Source: Formosa haliotis (GTDB taxonomy: Bacteria > Bacteroidota > Bacteroidia > Flavobacteriales > Flavobacteriaceae). From it: DNA of 64,000 nucleotides. The translations under genes were made by a program, and so were the position numbers. Positions 9,259-19,641 of the stretch are shown in pieces (the first letter of the stretch is position 1; each line of letters starts with the position of its first letter). The notes below the pieces were generated by a model. The model did not search any database. It saw only the letters and a list, made by a program, of their open reading frames with translations, and was not told the DNA's origin. The stretch spans positions 1,299,501 through 1,363,500 of the forward strand of contig NZ_BDEL01000001.1 in the NCBI RefSeq assembly GCF_001685485.1, read 5' to 3'.

Positions 9259-9275
9259 CTTTATATTCTTTAAAA

Positions 9276-11519
9276 TTACTTTTTCTCGTTTTCTAATTCT
9301 TCTAAAGTCCAGTAATCTTCTCTATGTTCTGAATTTTTTCTAGCTTTACGCACCACATTTTTATGAAAACCTCCTACATCATTCATGGCTCTTACATAAC
9401 TTAATACATCTGCAATCCATTGATCGTCATTAGAATTCAATGCCATCATAATACCATATTCTTTACCATCTACAGGGCCTATTAGTCCGTTTAAAAGAAT
9501 CTTACTAAGTAAATCTGTATCGTCGCCAATCACTCTTGGGCTACCAATTAAAGACGGTGCCACCAGTGTTCCATCTTCCATAGCTTCTCCTTTTAAATCG
9601 GCACCATGACAAGTCACACATAATTGGTTGTACGAATCGTATCCTCTAAGAACACTTCGTTTTTCGTTCACATTTCTTCCGCTTAAGCGTTGCTTTAATT
9701 GTTCTAATTTAGAATCGTCTTTCTTTAAACTCTCCACCACACTATGCGTAATAATTTCATTATCCTTAGCCTGTTCTCCAATAGCTTCCAGTAATGCCGT
9801 AGCCTCTTTGGCTTTGCTATAACGTAAACTTAAAGCCAATTGATTCACAACATCTATGGATGAGTCTGATGTTAACGCTTCTAAATTTTTAATAATATCG
9901 GTATCTCCAGATTTTAAAAATGTTTCACTCAATCTTATCGCAGTTAAACGTACGCGAGGGTCTTCATCTTTAAATTTTTGTAAAATAATATCTTTATCTA
10001 CAACGCCCAACCCTTCTAAAGTCCACAGTGCATGCACGCGCTGAATTCCTAGATCTTTATCTGTTCCAAACAAATTATCCCAAAACGATTCGTTATTTAT
10101 AGCCACCTCTTTTAATTCTGGAATGACACTGCTGTCTTCCTTTAAAATAATTAATTTCTGAGCCGTGTTACGATACCAACCATTTGGATGTCCTAAAAAT
10201 GGCACCAATTCTGAAGCACTTTTATTTAACAATTCTGGTTTTGTATCTGGTTTAATATCCTCATGAACAATTCTATAAATTCGTCCTTTTCCTATATTTT
10301 TATCCAATTCTTTACGTATAATCACCGGGCGTAAAGAGCTTCCCTTTCTTGTCCAGTTACTTTCTTGAATAATGCCTCGGTACATATCTACAATATACAA
10401 AGCGCCATCAGGGCCTGTTTTAGCTTGTGTGGGTCTAAAATTCAAGTCTGTAGACGCCATGAATTCAGCTTGATCGTAGGCATTATACAATACTTTTTTA
10501 CCATTCTCTACTTTTACTTTTGCTCTACGGATTAGTCGTCCCACAGGTTCTGGAATAAATAAATCGCCATACAATGAAGGTGGTAATTTGTGTCCTCTAT
10601 AAATTTCTTGTCCGGCAACGCCTGTAAAATGATTTAAGGTATTATCTGGACGTAATCGTTTTGGACCTCCCTGAACATCGGGTGTTCCTACTACTGGCCA
10701 AGGCTCCATAAATCCTTCTGCCAATCGTCCTTTCGGATTATAATCGCCGTACACCGCAGGTTGTTGAAATCCGTAAGCTGGATTTTCTGCACCGGCTGAA
10801 GAGTAGTACATATTTCCCATATCGTCTTGGGTTAATCCCCATTGTCCGCTAGGCATATTATCAAGAGAATCTACAACTACTTTATTTTTTGTAAACTTAA
10901 AACGGATAGGATTGTACGTGGTATATACCCAGTTATCCAGGTTCCAGATTAAACCACTTTGTTGGTGTTCTAAATTTCCACCTCGTCGGTTTGGATTATA
11001 ATACACACGTTCTTTGGTATCGGCTACCCCATCGTTATCGGTGTCTTTGTAACTCCACAAATCGTACGAATAGGTTTCATTAACAATCAATTCATTTTCT
11101 AGGGGTAATATCATTCTTGGTAGCATAAGACTATCAATAAAGACGGTGCTTTTATCCATTTTTCCATCCCCATCTAAATCTTCAAGTAATTTAATTCGGC
11201 TAACAGGCACATTGGTTCCGGTACCATCTACATCCTGCATATAGGTATTCATTTCGGCCACATACATACGTCCGTCTCCATCCCAAGCCAAAGTAATAGG
11301 TTCATCTACCATAGGTTCGCTTGCCACCAATTCGGCCTTATACCCTTCTGGTAAATAAAAGGTTTTCATACTTTCTTCTGGAGATAAAAAAGCTGAAGAT
11401 GCCTCTTTTATAATTTCAGGTTTTTCATAAATTTTATCAACGTATTCTTTCTTCTTTTCTTTACAATTAGAAAAAAGAAAACCTATCAATAAAACAGGCA
11501 ACATGTTTTTAATCATCAT
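9276..11519 (-). CDS. PVC-type dehydrogenase domain / HEAT repeat / c-type cytochrome lipoprotein
   Basis: 747 residues. The start MMIKNMLPVLLIGFLFSNCK has a lipobox (FSNC). Residues ~50-400 form the soluble-dehydrogenase-like propeller of PVC-type heme proteins (FYLPEGYKAELVASEPMV, AWDGDGRMYVAEMNTY, EDLDGDGKMDKSTVF). HEAT-like repeats follow. A C-terminal cytochrome c carries CVTCH at residues 634-638, with GIMMALN as a likely methionine ligand. Such proteins are thought to oxidise sugars or alcohols in the periplasm and pass electrons on. It lies about 200 bases after the GH3 gene on the same strand. A 7-copy tetranucleotide repeat sits 21 bases before its start. Confidence 0.85.
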   Translation of the reverse strand: MMIKNMLPVLLIGFLFSNCKEKKKEYVDKIYEKPEIIKEASSAFLSPEESMKTFYLPEGYKAELVASEPMVDEPITLAWDGDGRMYVAEMNTYMQDVDGTGTNVPVSRIKLLEDLDGDGKMDKSTVFIDSLMLPRMILPLENELIVNETYSYDLWSYKDTDNDGVADTKERVYYNPNRRGGNLEHQQSGLIWNLDNWVYTTYNPIRFKFTKNKVVVDSLDNMPSGQWGLTQDDMGNMYYSSAGAENPAYGFQQPAVYGDYNPKGRLAEGFMEPWPVVGTPDVQGGPKRLRPDNTLNHFTGVAGQEIYRGHKLPPSLYGDLFIPEPVGRLIRRAKVKVENGKKVLYNAYDQAEFMASTDLNFRPTQAKTGPDGALYIVDMYRGIIQESNWTRKGSSLRPVIIRKELDKNIGKGRIYRIVHEDIKPDTKPELLNKSASELVPFLGHPNGWYRNTAQKLIILKEDSSVIPELKEVAINNESFWDNLFGTDKDLGIQRVHALWTLEGLGVVDKDIILQKFKDEDPRVRLTAIRLSETFLKSGDTDIIKNLEALTSDSSIDVVNQLALSLRYSKAKEATALLEAIGEQAKDNEIITHSVVESLKKDDSKLEQLKQRLSGRNVNEKRSVLRGYDSYNQLCVTCHGADLKGEAMEDGTLVAPSLIGSPRVIGDDTDLLSKILLNGLIGPVDGKEYGIMMALNSNDDQWIADVLSYVRAMNDVGGFHKNVVRKARKNSEHREDYWTLEELENEKK

Positions 11520-11540
11520 TCTTTTAGTTTAATTAATTAG

Positions 11541-11568
11541 AGTTAGTTAGTTAGTTAGTTAGTTAGTT
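11541..11568. repeat. Tetranucleotide repeat (AGTT)7 before the cytochrome gene
   Basis: Seven uninterrupted copies of AGTT (AACT on the transcribed minus strand), ending 21 bases before the ATG at 11519. Such tracts gain or lose units by slippage. Here a change would alter leader length or promoter spacing but not the reading frame. Confidence 0.85.
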
Positions 11569-11721
11569 TTTAGTCATACATCCTTTTGAATATTTCTTTT
11601 TGAAAACTGAAAACCCAAAATAATATAATGGAAGTAATCTCAAATATAAAGATCTCTCGCCACATGCTCGTACAGTTTTTTTCAGTGAAAAATATTGTAC
11701 TTTACGATGAAACCTCGGCTT

Positions 11722-14127
11722 TCATAACACCGTAATACGCTCTTTTAAATGAATAGCTTCAGACGAACTCCCTACCAAAATCTCGAAGGTTCCGGGCTCT
11801 ACTGTCCAATTCATGTTTATGTCTAAAAGCTCCAAATCTTCTGGTTGTAAGGTAAAATGAACGGTTTTGGTTTCGCCTGGTTTTAAAGTAACTCTATCGA
11901 AGCCGCGAAGTTGCGACTCGTAAGTCGTTACGCTACTCACCTCATCTTTTATATACAATTGAACAACCTCGTCTCCGGTACGTTTTCCTGTATTTTTCAC
12001 TTTAAATGACACGTATATAGCGCTTTGGGAGTGTTTTGTTTTCTGATTAACAACTAAATCACTGTATGAAAATGTTGTATAACTTAGTCCGTATCCAAAC
12101 GGATATAACGGCCCCAACACACGTGTGTTGCCATAACCATTAGGTCCGGCTCCAGGTTGCCCCGCTTGCGATCCGGGTTTATATGGAAAATTCAGTGGAA
12201 TTTGTCCAACCGATTTTGGAAAGGTTACCGTTAATTTTCCGCCTGGATTATAAGCTCCAAACAAGGTTTCGGCAATAACTTCGCCTGCCGCTGTACTTGG
12301 GAACCAAGCTTCCAAAATTGCTGGCAGAAACTTATTTTCCCAATTAATGGTTAGCGGCTGTCCGTTAATTAGCACTAAAACCACAGGTTTTCCTGTTGCA
12401 TACAAGGCTTGAACAAGTTGAAATTGCCGTCCAGGAAGTCCTAAGCTAGTTCGCGATTTGGTTTCACCCACACGTTTATCATCTTCACCAACTACAGCAA
12501 TAATAATGTCCGATTTTTCGGCTTGCTTTACAGCTTCAGCAATACTTGCTTCTTCGGATGCCGAAAGTGGTGTTGGAATAATTTCACTACCTGGCCAATC
12601 GGGATCTACAATATCACAGCCTTTTACATACTGTACTTCGGCTTTATCTTTGGCATAGTTTTTTATCCCTTGATACACCGAGGTTGACGGATTATCGGCA
12701 GGACCATAACGACTGTAGGTAAAACTCACCTCGTCCGCCAAAGGCCCCGTTACCAATATATGTTTTATATTATTAACGTCTAAAGGCAACAGATTATTTT
12801 CATTTTTAAGCAGTACTAAAGATTCTCTATTGATTTGTTTTGAAAATTCTTCATCGGCTGCAGTATGCACCAAGTTATCTGAAGCCTTAGGGTTTTCAAC
12901 ATAAGGCGAATCAAATAATCCCAATCTGAATTTCACTTTTAAAACCTCTCCAACTCTAGAGTCGATGGTTTTCATTGAAATTTTTCCTTCTGCAATAAGC
13001 TCACGAAGGGGTTCTATAAAAGATTCTGGCGTGCGGAATGTAGTACGCACGTTTAAACCTGCTTCTACCACTTGCCGTACAGCTTCTTTATAATTTTCGG
13101 CTACATGGTGCTTGTCCGACACATATTCTACAGCTTCACTATCGGAAACAACATAGCCGTTAAACCCGTATTGTTCGCGAAGTAATGCGGTTAAAAAATA
13201 AGAACTTGCCGTTACCGGAACACCATCATAATCATTATAACTACTCATAATCCCCATCGGTTTCGCTTCCTGAATGACGCGTTTAAAGGGATATAAATGT
13301 AACTGATGCATTTCGCGCGGTGCCACATGCGGATCGGTTCGTGCGTCGCCATCTCTAGCCCCTTTCGGGATGCTGTAAACTGCAAAATGTTTAAGTGTTG
13401 CAGCCACACCTTGAGCTTGTAAACCTAGTGTCATCTGCTTACCCATTTCGGCAATGTGATAGGGTTCTTCGCCATAACATTCCAATACACGTCCCCAACG
13501 CTGATCTCTGGCTACATCTAAAATAGGAGCATAAATATTGGTATAGCCTAAAGCCTTGGCTTCTCGACCTACAATAGTTCCTGCTTTATAAACCAGCTCT
13601 TTATTCCACGTGCTTCCAATCCCGATGGGTGCCGGAAGCGGGGTTGCTTTTTTATGACATAATCCGTGAACACCCTCGTTAGTAAAATCGACCGGAATCC
13701 CTAAGCGTGTTTCTTCTACAAACCACTTCTGAACCGTATTGATGGCTTCGGCATGCGTGCTATACGGATAAGAATATGGTGTATGTGTTTTCTCTTGATT
13801 CCAAATGGTATTTAAATGCTCGTCGATATTGGCGATACCATCTTTCCAAATTCTGTTTTTCCATGCCGCTGTAGGTAACTCGTCTTCTAAAACCCTTGCA
13901 AAACCATATAAAGTTGCCATTTGGCATGTTTTTTCGTTCACATTCATCAAGGAAATGAGATTAGAAACGCGATCGTCTATATTGGCCTTAGGATCTTCGT
14001 AAACATCCTTAACGCCATTCTTATTAAAATCGATCCAATCGTTATGATATATTTTTGGACCATCTATTTTGAATGATGATAACAAAAACACACTTGATAA
14101 GAGAACTACAGTAGCTTTAAACTTCAT
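11722..14127 (-). CDS. Glycoside hydrolase family 3 beta-glucosidase
   Basis: 801 residues from ATG at 14127 (MKFKATVVLLSSVFLLSS, a signal peptide); an in-frame ATG at 14151 adds eight residues that spoil the signal sequence. The (alpha/beta)8 domain includes RDQRWGRVLECYGEEPY and the GH3 nucleophile motif VVSDSEAVEY, with the catalytic Asp near residue 329. The second alpha/beta domain (DIIIAVVGEDDKRVGETKSR, LPGRQ) is followed by a C-terminal fibronectin-III-like domain. It removes terminal beta-linked sugars from oligosaccharides in the periplasm. It lies 40 bases after the nucleoside-hydrolase-like gene and probably in one operon with it. The exact sugar specificity is not readable. Confidence 0.93.
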   Translation of the reverse strand: MKFKATVVLLSSVFLLSSFKIDGPKIYHNDWIDFNKNGVKDVYEDPKANIDDRVSNLISLMNVNEKTCQMATLYGFARVLEDELPTAAWKNRIWKDGIANIDEHLNTIWNQEKTHTPYSYPYSTHAEAINTVQKWFVEETRLGIPVDFTNEGVHGLCHKKATPLPAPIGIGSTWNKELVYKAGTIVGREAKALGYTNIYAPILDVARDQRWGRVLECYGEEPYHIAEMGKQMTLGLQAQGVAATLKHFAVYSIPKGARDGDARTDPHVAPREMHQLHLYPFKRVIQEAKPMGIMSSYNDYDGVPVTASSYFLTALLREQYGFNGYVVSDSEAVEYVSDKHHVAENYKEAVRQVVEAGLNVRTTFRTPESFIEPLRELIAEGKISMKTIDSRVGEVLKVKFRLGLFDSPYVENPKASDNLVHTAADEEFSKQINRESLVLLKNENNLLPLDVNNIKHILVTGPLADEVSFTYSRYGPADNPSTSVYQGIKNYAKDKAEVQYVKGCDIVDPDWPGSEIIPTPLSASEEASIAEAVKQAEKSDIIIAVVGEDDKRVGETKSRTSLGLPGRQFQLVQALYATGKPVVLVLINGQPLTINWENKFLPAILEAWFPSTAAGEVIAETLFGAYNPGGKLTVTFPKSVGQIPLNFPYKPGSQAGQPGAGPNGYGNTRVLGPLYPFGYGLSYTTFSYSDLVVNQKTKHSQSAIYVSFKVKNTGKRTGDEVVQLYIKDEVSSVTTYESQLRGFDRVTLKPGETKTVHFTLQPEDLELLDINMNWTVEPGTFEILVGSSSEAIHLKERITVL

Positions 14128-14167
14128 GTTAAGTTTTAATCGTTTAGGCATTTTGAAACAGAATTTA

Positions 14168-15034
14168 TTACATTTGATTTTCTATTATGGCTCTAGCATC
14201 TTCAGGACTTGTTTTCTGTTTTCCGGTAAGTAAGTAAATAATCATTCCAGCATCAGAAGGGTCAAAATCTCCTTTTTTAATACAGGTTAATTGTCTGCTA
14301 TATAACCAATCTAATTGTTTTTTGATTTCTGGAGACTGCTCACGAATTGATGATGTTTTAATCCAATCGAATCGTTCCATAGGAGCTTTCATTCCGTCGT
14401 AATCTTTCCCACCATTTTGATCGACAATGCGGTCTACAATTAAACCTTTAGACTCGAATTTAGTTTTAATGTCGGCCCAAGTCCATCCGGAATGTTGCTC
14501 CCAATCGTAAGGCTTATCAGAATGATTGTTATTCCAATTAGAATGGGAAATTAAGCGTACAAATTTTAACTTAGATGTATCTGCTTTTGCAAGAGCACTC
14601 CCTACTACGTGCATTGGTCCAGCGGCTATAATGCTTAATGGGCTTGAAGCACTCGATTTATTAATTTCTTTGGTAATGGCATTTATCGCCTTTGTAGAAT
14701 CGGCAACAGCTTCTATAAAATTTGTTTGATTAAAATGAAATATGTTCTGCCCTTCTAAGGCACTAATTTGCATTTCTTTTTGAGCATTTTTATGATCGTG
14801 GTTGCTCCCCCAAACGTGATCGCTAAACGTGTACACCGTTAGGCTATCTTGAAGATGCTTCGCAGCTAATAGGGCTAAGGTAAAAGGGGTTGCCGCCCAA
14901 TCGTCGTGGTCGTGTTCATTCCCGTCCGAACTTACAACAATACGTCCCGTAGTATACGGAATGCTTTGTGCATAACTCCCAAAAGGGATACACCATAACA
15001 CACAAAAAACAAGAAAAGAAGTAATAGTTTTCAT
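14168..15034 (-). CDS. Secreted nucleoside-hydrolase-like protein
   Basis: About 288 residues from ATG at 15034 (MKTITSFLVFCVLWCIPFGS, signal peptide, then YAQS); an upstream ATG at 15076 would bury the signal. RIVVSSDGNEHDHDDWAA resembles the acidic DxDxxxDD calcium/ribose-binding loop of inosine-uridine-type nucleoside hydrolases, and SIIAAGPMHVVGSALAKAD resembles their second signature. In polysaccharide loci such proteins probably act on a glycoside other than a nucleoside. It sits directly before a GH3 gene and downstream of the HTCS regulator. The fold assignment is motif-based and the reaction is open. Confidence 0.6.
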   Translation of the reverse strand: MKTITSFLVFCVLWCIPFGSYAQSIPYTTGRIVVSSDGNEHDHDDWAATPFTLALLAAKHLQDSLTVYTFSDHVWGSNHDHKNAQKEMQISALEGQNIFHFNQTNFIEAVADSTKAINAITKEINKSSASSPLSIIAAGPMHVVGSALAKADTSKLKFVRLISHSNWNNNHSDKPYDWEQHSGWTWADIKTKFESKGLIVDRIVDQNGGKDYDGMKAPMERFDWIKTSSIREQSPEIKKQLDWLYSRQLTCIKKGDFDPSDAGMIIYLLTGKQKTSPEDARAIIENQM

Positions 15035-15351
15035 ACAATACACAAATTCTGTTAGTAGTTTAAATAGGCTTCGCATCAGATTGTAACAACAAATACCTGT
15101 ACATCTCTAAATACACGATATTAAATCGTTAGCATACCATAAAGGATAATGGAAACGATTGGTTGCTATTTATAAACTGCTGATTGAAACACCTAATAAA
15201 TGCTTTTTAAAAATGTAATACGGTTTCTTGCTTTTTTAAGACCAGAAACACGTATTACAATAATAAAAAGACTTTAGCTTGAAATATATAAGCTATGAAG
15301 CAAATACCATAACTTATTACCCATTCTGTACATTTGGCCAAGGCGCCTAGC

Positions 15352-18300
15352 TTATTGCTCCTCTTGCGATTCCTTTTTATGGTGTTCTATGTACTCGCTT
15401 GGCGTCATCTCGTATAACTCGCGGAATGTTTTCCCAAAATATGCAGCAGAATTAAAACCAGACATATGTGTAACTTCCTTAATGGTATATTTATCTTGTA
15501 TTAATAATTCTGAAGCGTATTTTAAACGAATTGTTCGAATAAAGTTACTTGGATTTTGCCCGGTTATCGACTGAATTTTTCTGTAGAATTGCGAACGCCC
15601 GATACCTATTTCTTTTAATAAATGTTCTAATTTAAAATCGGTGTCGCTTATATTATCTAGAATAACTTTCGTTGTCTTTTCTAAGAATGCCTCATCTATT
15701 GAGTTTGAAGTAACCTCGTTAGGAGAAATTACGGCTCCTAATTTCGAGAATTTCTCACGAATTACACGTTTAGCCTCTAACAAATTGTCTATTCTCGCCT
15801 TTAACACGTTTATATTAAAAGGTTTTCCTAAATAGCCATCAGCACCAGTTTTATACCCCTCTATACGGTCTTCCTCTAAGGCGCGAGCTGTTAATAGAAT
15901 AACAGGAATATGGCAAGTTTCGAATTCAGATTTTATTTGTTTACACAATTCAAATCCGTCCATTTTCGGCATCATAACATCGCTCACTACAATATCTGGA
16001 TAATATTTTTGAACTTTTGCTAGGCCTTCTTCCCCATTAACGGCTTCAATAATTTTATAGAAACCGCGTAATTCGTTCTTTAAATGGTCTCGTAATTCTT
16101 TATTATCTTCTACTACTAAAATAGTTGGTAAATTATCGTTTTTTACTTCGCTTTCTTTCATTGATGCTTCCGAAATATCATCAGAAATAAGCATATCGTA
16201 TTCAATAGATTTCATAGAGTTTATTAAAAACTCATCCTTAACCACTGTAATTTCTCCCGTTTCAGCCTTTTTATTGATAGGAATTCTTACAATAAACTTA
16301 CTCCCTTGGTTAATCTCACTTTCTACAAGAATTTCACCACCATGTAGTTCTACCAAACCTTTGGTAAAATTCAACCCGATACCTGTACCTGTCTTATTAA
16401 CATCGACATTATAAAATCTAGAAAATATTTTTTTAAGCTGCTCTTTATCTAGACCAATCCCCGTATCTTCTACAATTATTTCAACAAAAGAAGTTGGTTG
16501 TTTTTTAGCCTTATTAATTTTATTAGTCAATTTATTTTTACCAGAAACCTCCTGCACAGATACTTTAATTTCGCCACCATTATTGGTGAATTTTATTGCA
16601 TTCGAAATTAAATTGGTTAGGATTTTTTCAATCTTATCAAAATCAAAAAACGTTATCAATTGATCTGTATTTGAAGTAAATGTATAATCGATGTTCTTTT
16701 TAGCGACTAAGCCTTTAAACAACGAAAATATATCGTTACTAAACTTAACAATATCGCCCTTTTGCACCTGTAATGGCGCCATACCAACTTCCATTTTACG
16801 ATAATCTAATAACTGATTTACTAGGTATAATAAGCGTCTAGCACTTCTTTGAATAGATAATGCCGACGTTTTAACCAATTCCGGATCGTTATATCCAGCT
16901 ACTAATTTATCTAAGGGGTTTAAAATTAAGGTTAAAGGGGTTCTAAACTCATGTGATACATTTATAAAGAACTCTAATTTCATTTGGTCGAATTCCCGTT
17001 CCTTTTCCGCATTAATTCTGTTTTTATAATATTTCTTTAAATACCAAAACCCAATAGAGGCCAGAATTAAATATAAAAGATAGGCTGTCCACGTTTTCCA
17101 TGGCGGCGAATTTAATTTTAAATTCACAGCAGTTACCGGTGCATTTTCCCAATCGTTAGAAGTCGATGCCTTCACTTTAAAGGTATAAGAACCCGGCTGA
17201 AGATTAGAAAAATTGACCACTCTATTACTACCTGCTTCAATATAGTCTTCGTCTAGACCTTCCATTTTATAGGCATACTTAACTTGTTCCTGATTTTGGA
17301 AATGAAGTGCTATAAAATCGAACGATATATTGGTCTGATTGTAATTTAATTCTACATTATTAATTTCGGAAACTGGGGCTGTTAAAACAAACTTATTATT
17401 AACCGCATCTCCAACTTTTATTAACTTATTATTTATTTTAAGGGCAGTAATTTTAGGTTTTAATTTTTCTGAAGTATTAATAAAAATATCATTAGGTTTA
17501 AAAATATTAAATCCGTTGATACCTCCTAGCAAAATACGGCCATCTCTTGTTCTGGTAATCGCCTTACTTTGGTATTCCATACCCTGAATTCCATCATGTG
17601 TATTAAAGTTTTTAAAGTGTTTTGTTTCAGAATTAAAAAAAGACAATCCACTTCGTGTTGTTATCCAGAAATCATGATTTAAATCTTGAATAACTCCAGT
17701 AACTAGGTTGTTTGGTAAACCGTCTTGAGTAAAATAGGATTCTAAAAGGTTTAAATCTGGATCTAATTTAAAGATTCCAATATCTGTTCCTAACCAAATA
17801 TTATCTAAATGGTCTATGGTAATATCGTTAATACGGTTACCTATGATCCCGTTAATATTGACTTCTTCAAATTTAATTTTGTCTGGAATACCAATCCCAA
17901 AATCATCTAAATTGACATAATTTAAACCTAGAGAAGTCCCTACCAACAGCCTGTTTTTAGAATCTATAAATAGTGAAAACACAAAATTACTTAACAATCC
18001 GCTTTGTGTATTTTCTCCAATTCTATAATGATGAAAAATTTTATTTTTTCGGTCGAAAAGATCTAAACCTTCATCTCTTAATCCCAGCCAAACCCGACGT
18101 TCTTTATCTTCAATACCTGTCCAAACCGAGTTTTGACCAAGCGTATTCGGGCTACCTTCATGGTGTAAATACCGTTGAAATATTTTTGTTTCCGGATTGA
18201 ATTTACTAACTCCGCCATCTAAAGTACAGACCCAAATATAACCATCGGTATCTTCAAACGTATAGAGCATTTTATTAGAACTTAACGAGGTAGGATTATT

Positions 18301-19530
18301 GGGTTCATGACCATAAGCGGTAAAGGTATTCTCTTCTTCGTTAAAATAATTCATACCCCCGTTATACGCCCCAAGCCATATTCGGCCTTTTGAATCTTGA
18401 AGAACAGTTTGAACAATCTTTTCATTTAATCCATTTACACTGCCTTCTTGATAATAATAATGTCCAAAACTAGATTTTTTAAGGTCGAGTTTACTAACAC
18501 CTTCATTATAGGTGGAAATCCAAAACACACCACTTTTATCCTCAATCACATCAGACACTTGGTTTCCTGGTAGCGAAAAAGGGTCGGAAGCATCGTGTTT
18601 TATTTGGTTGACTTCATCATTTATTTTATCATAAATAAAGATTCCATAACCATCTGTTAGTACCCAAATTAATCCAGAAGTATCTTGATAAATAGTGTAA
18701 AATGGCACACTATCTTCAGATAAAGAAACGCTTTTAAAAGTGTTTTCCTTTTTATTCCATAATACAATATTAGAAATGTCGTTTCCTATCCAAAAATCAT
18801 TATCTGAATCTATAAATAATCGTTTTGGAATGTGGTTTAACTCGTACTGTGATTGACTCTGAATTAAAACACGCTCAAAATTATCTGTTTCGGGATTGTA
18901 TCTATTTAAATGCTGACCACTAGTTTCCACCCAAATTACTCCATCTTTATCCTCTTCAATAATATTAATATTATCGTCGTCGATACTATGAATATCTTTA
19001 GAGTTAAAGGTATAATGCGTAGGTTTTAAGTTTTTAACTTGATAGGTATCGTCTTGTAAAGGTAGTTTAACCAAACCCTGGCTGGTCCCTACCCATAATA
19101 CGTTTTTATCTGTATCGTATAATAAGGAGTTTATAATTTTTTTAGGGTTATACGATGTTACAGGCTGCTCGAATAAGGTTACATGTTTAAATACATTGGT
19201 GTTTTTGTTAAATATATTTAAACCATTATTAGTCCCAATCCAAAGATGACCATCTTTATCTTCCTGAATAACATTAATCCGGTTGTTACTAATAGAGGTT
19301 GTATCGTTTAAAATGGGTCTAAAAACCTCGAATTCATACCCATTATATTTATTCAACCCATCGATGGTACCAAACCATAGAAATCCTTCACTGTCTTGAA
19401 AAACTTCTAAACAGGTACTACTAGATAGCCCTTCTTCTGTATTTAAATTTTCGAACTTAAGATTATAAAACTGTCCGAAACAAATATTGCAAGAAACAAA
19501 TAATATTATGAGGCATAAATATTTGGTCAT
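15352..19530 (-). CDS. Hybrid two-component system regulator (HTCS)
   Basis: 1392 residues with sensor, kinase and DNA-binding parts in one chain. After a signal sequence come many two-component propeller repeats (about 25-720, e.g. DGFLWFGTIDGLNKYNGYEF), a Y_Y_Y domain (about 740-810) and one membrane segment (TAYLLYLILASIGFWYL). Then follow HisKA with phospho-acceptor His ~860 (NVSHEFRTPL), HATPase (NLISNAIKFTNNGG, EDTGIGL, GTGIGLNF), a receiver with Asp ~1184 (VVSDVMMPKMDG) and an AraC-type HTH at the C-terminus. Such regulators bind an oligosaccharide in the periplasm and switch on nearby catabolic genes, here probably GH3, TRAP and neighbours. All catalytic boxes look intact. Confidence 0.96.
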   Translation of the reverse strand: MTKYLCLIILFVSCNICFGQFYNLKFENLNTEEGLSSSTCLEVFQDSEGFLWFGTIDGLNKYNGYEFEVFRPILNDTTSISNNRINVIQEDKDGHLWIGTNNGLNIFNKNTNVFKHVTLFEQPVTSYNPKKIINSLLYDTDKNVLWVGTSQGLVKLPLQDDTYQVKNLKPTHYTFNSKDIHSIDDDNINIIEEDKDGVIWVETSGQHLNRYNPETDNFERVLIQSQSQYELNHIPKRLFIDSDNDFWIGNDISNIVLWNKKENTFKSVSLSEDSVPFYTIYQDTSGLIWVLTDGYGIFIYDKINDEVNQIKHDASDPFSLPGNQVSDVIEDKSGVFWISTYNEGVSKLDLKKSSFGHYYYQEGSVNGLNEKIVQTVLQDSKGRIWLGAYNGGMNYFNEEENTFTAYGHEPNNPTSLSSNKMLYTFEDTDGYIWVCTLDGGVSKFNPETKIFQRYLHHEGSPNTLGQNSVWTGIEDKERRVWLGLRDEGLDLFDRKNKIFHHYRIGENTQSGLLSNFVFSLFIDSKNRLLVGTSLGLNYVNLDDFGIGIPDKIKFEEVNINGIIGNRINDITIDHLDNIWLGTDIGIFKLDPDLNLLESYFTQDGLPNNLVTGVIQDLNHDFWITTRSGLSFFNSETKHFKNFNTHDGIQGMEYQSKAITRTRDGRILLGGINGFNIFKPNDIFINTSEKLKPKITALKINNKLIKVGDAVNNKFVLTAPVSEINNVELNYNQTNISFDFIALHFQNQEQVKYAYKMEGLDEDYIEAGSNRVVNFSNLQPGSYTFKVKASTSNDWENAPVTAVNLKLNSPPWKTWTAYLLYLILASIGFWYLKKYYKNRINAEKEREFDQMKLEFFINVSHEFRTPLTLILNPLDKLVAGYNDPELVKTSALSIQRSARRLLYLVNQLLDYRKMEVGMAPLQVQKGDIVKFSNDIFSLFKGLVAKKNIDYTFTSNTDQLITFFDFDKIEKILTNLISNAIKFTNNGGEIKVSVQEVSGKNKLTNKINKAKKQPTSFVEIIVEDTGIGLDKEQLKKIFSRFYNVDVNKTGTGIGLNFTKGLVELHGGEILVESEINQGSKFIVRIPINKKAETGEITVVKDEFLINSMKSIEYDMLISDDISEASMKESEVKNDNLPTILVVEDNKELRDHLKNELRGFYKIIEAVNGEEGLAKVQKYYPDIVVSDVMMPKMDGFELCKQIKSEFETCHIPVILLTARALEEDRIEGYKTGADGYLGKPFNINVLKARIDNLLEAKRVIREKFSKLGAVISPNEVTSNSIDEAFLEKTTKVILDNISDTDFKLEHLLKEIGIGRSQFYRKIQSITGQNPSNFIRTIRLKYASELLIQDKYTIKEVTHMSGFNSAAYFGKTFRELYEMTPSEYIEHHKKESQEEQ

Positions 19531-19641
19531 CCTAAAGTTTTTATGAATCCTGCAATAATACTAAATTTACGCAAAAGATAATTCAAGATATTACAATTTC
19601 TTTAACTAAATTTAAGCATAAGCTTACAAATGAGCATTTTG

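Larger units (their letters stand above)
8127..9259. mobile_element. Putative single-gene cassette bracketed by nested inverted repeats
   Basis: The outer ends carry the same 15-base sequence AGGCTGTCTAAAAAG in opposite orientation (8128-8142 and 9243-9257), within related ~55-base inverted copies. Inside them is a second inverted pair, GTTGTACACC at 8311-8320 and its complement at 9187-9196. The single gene 8326-9162 fits almost exactly between the inner pair, its stop 5 bases from one copy and its start 24 bases from the other. No transposase is present. This could be a non-autonomous mobile cassette or a gene caught between two REP-like elements; mobility is inferred. Confidence 0.45.
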
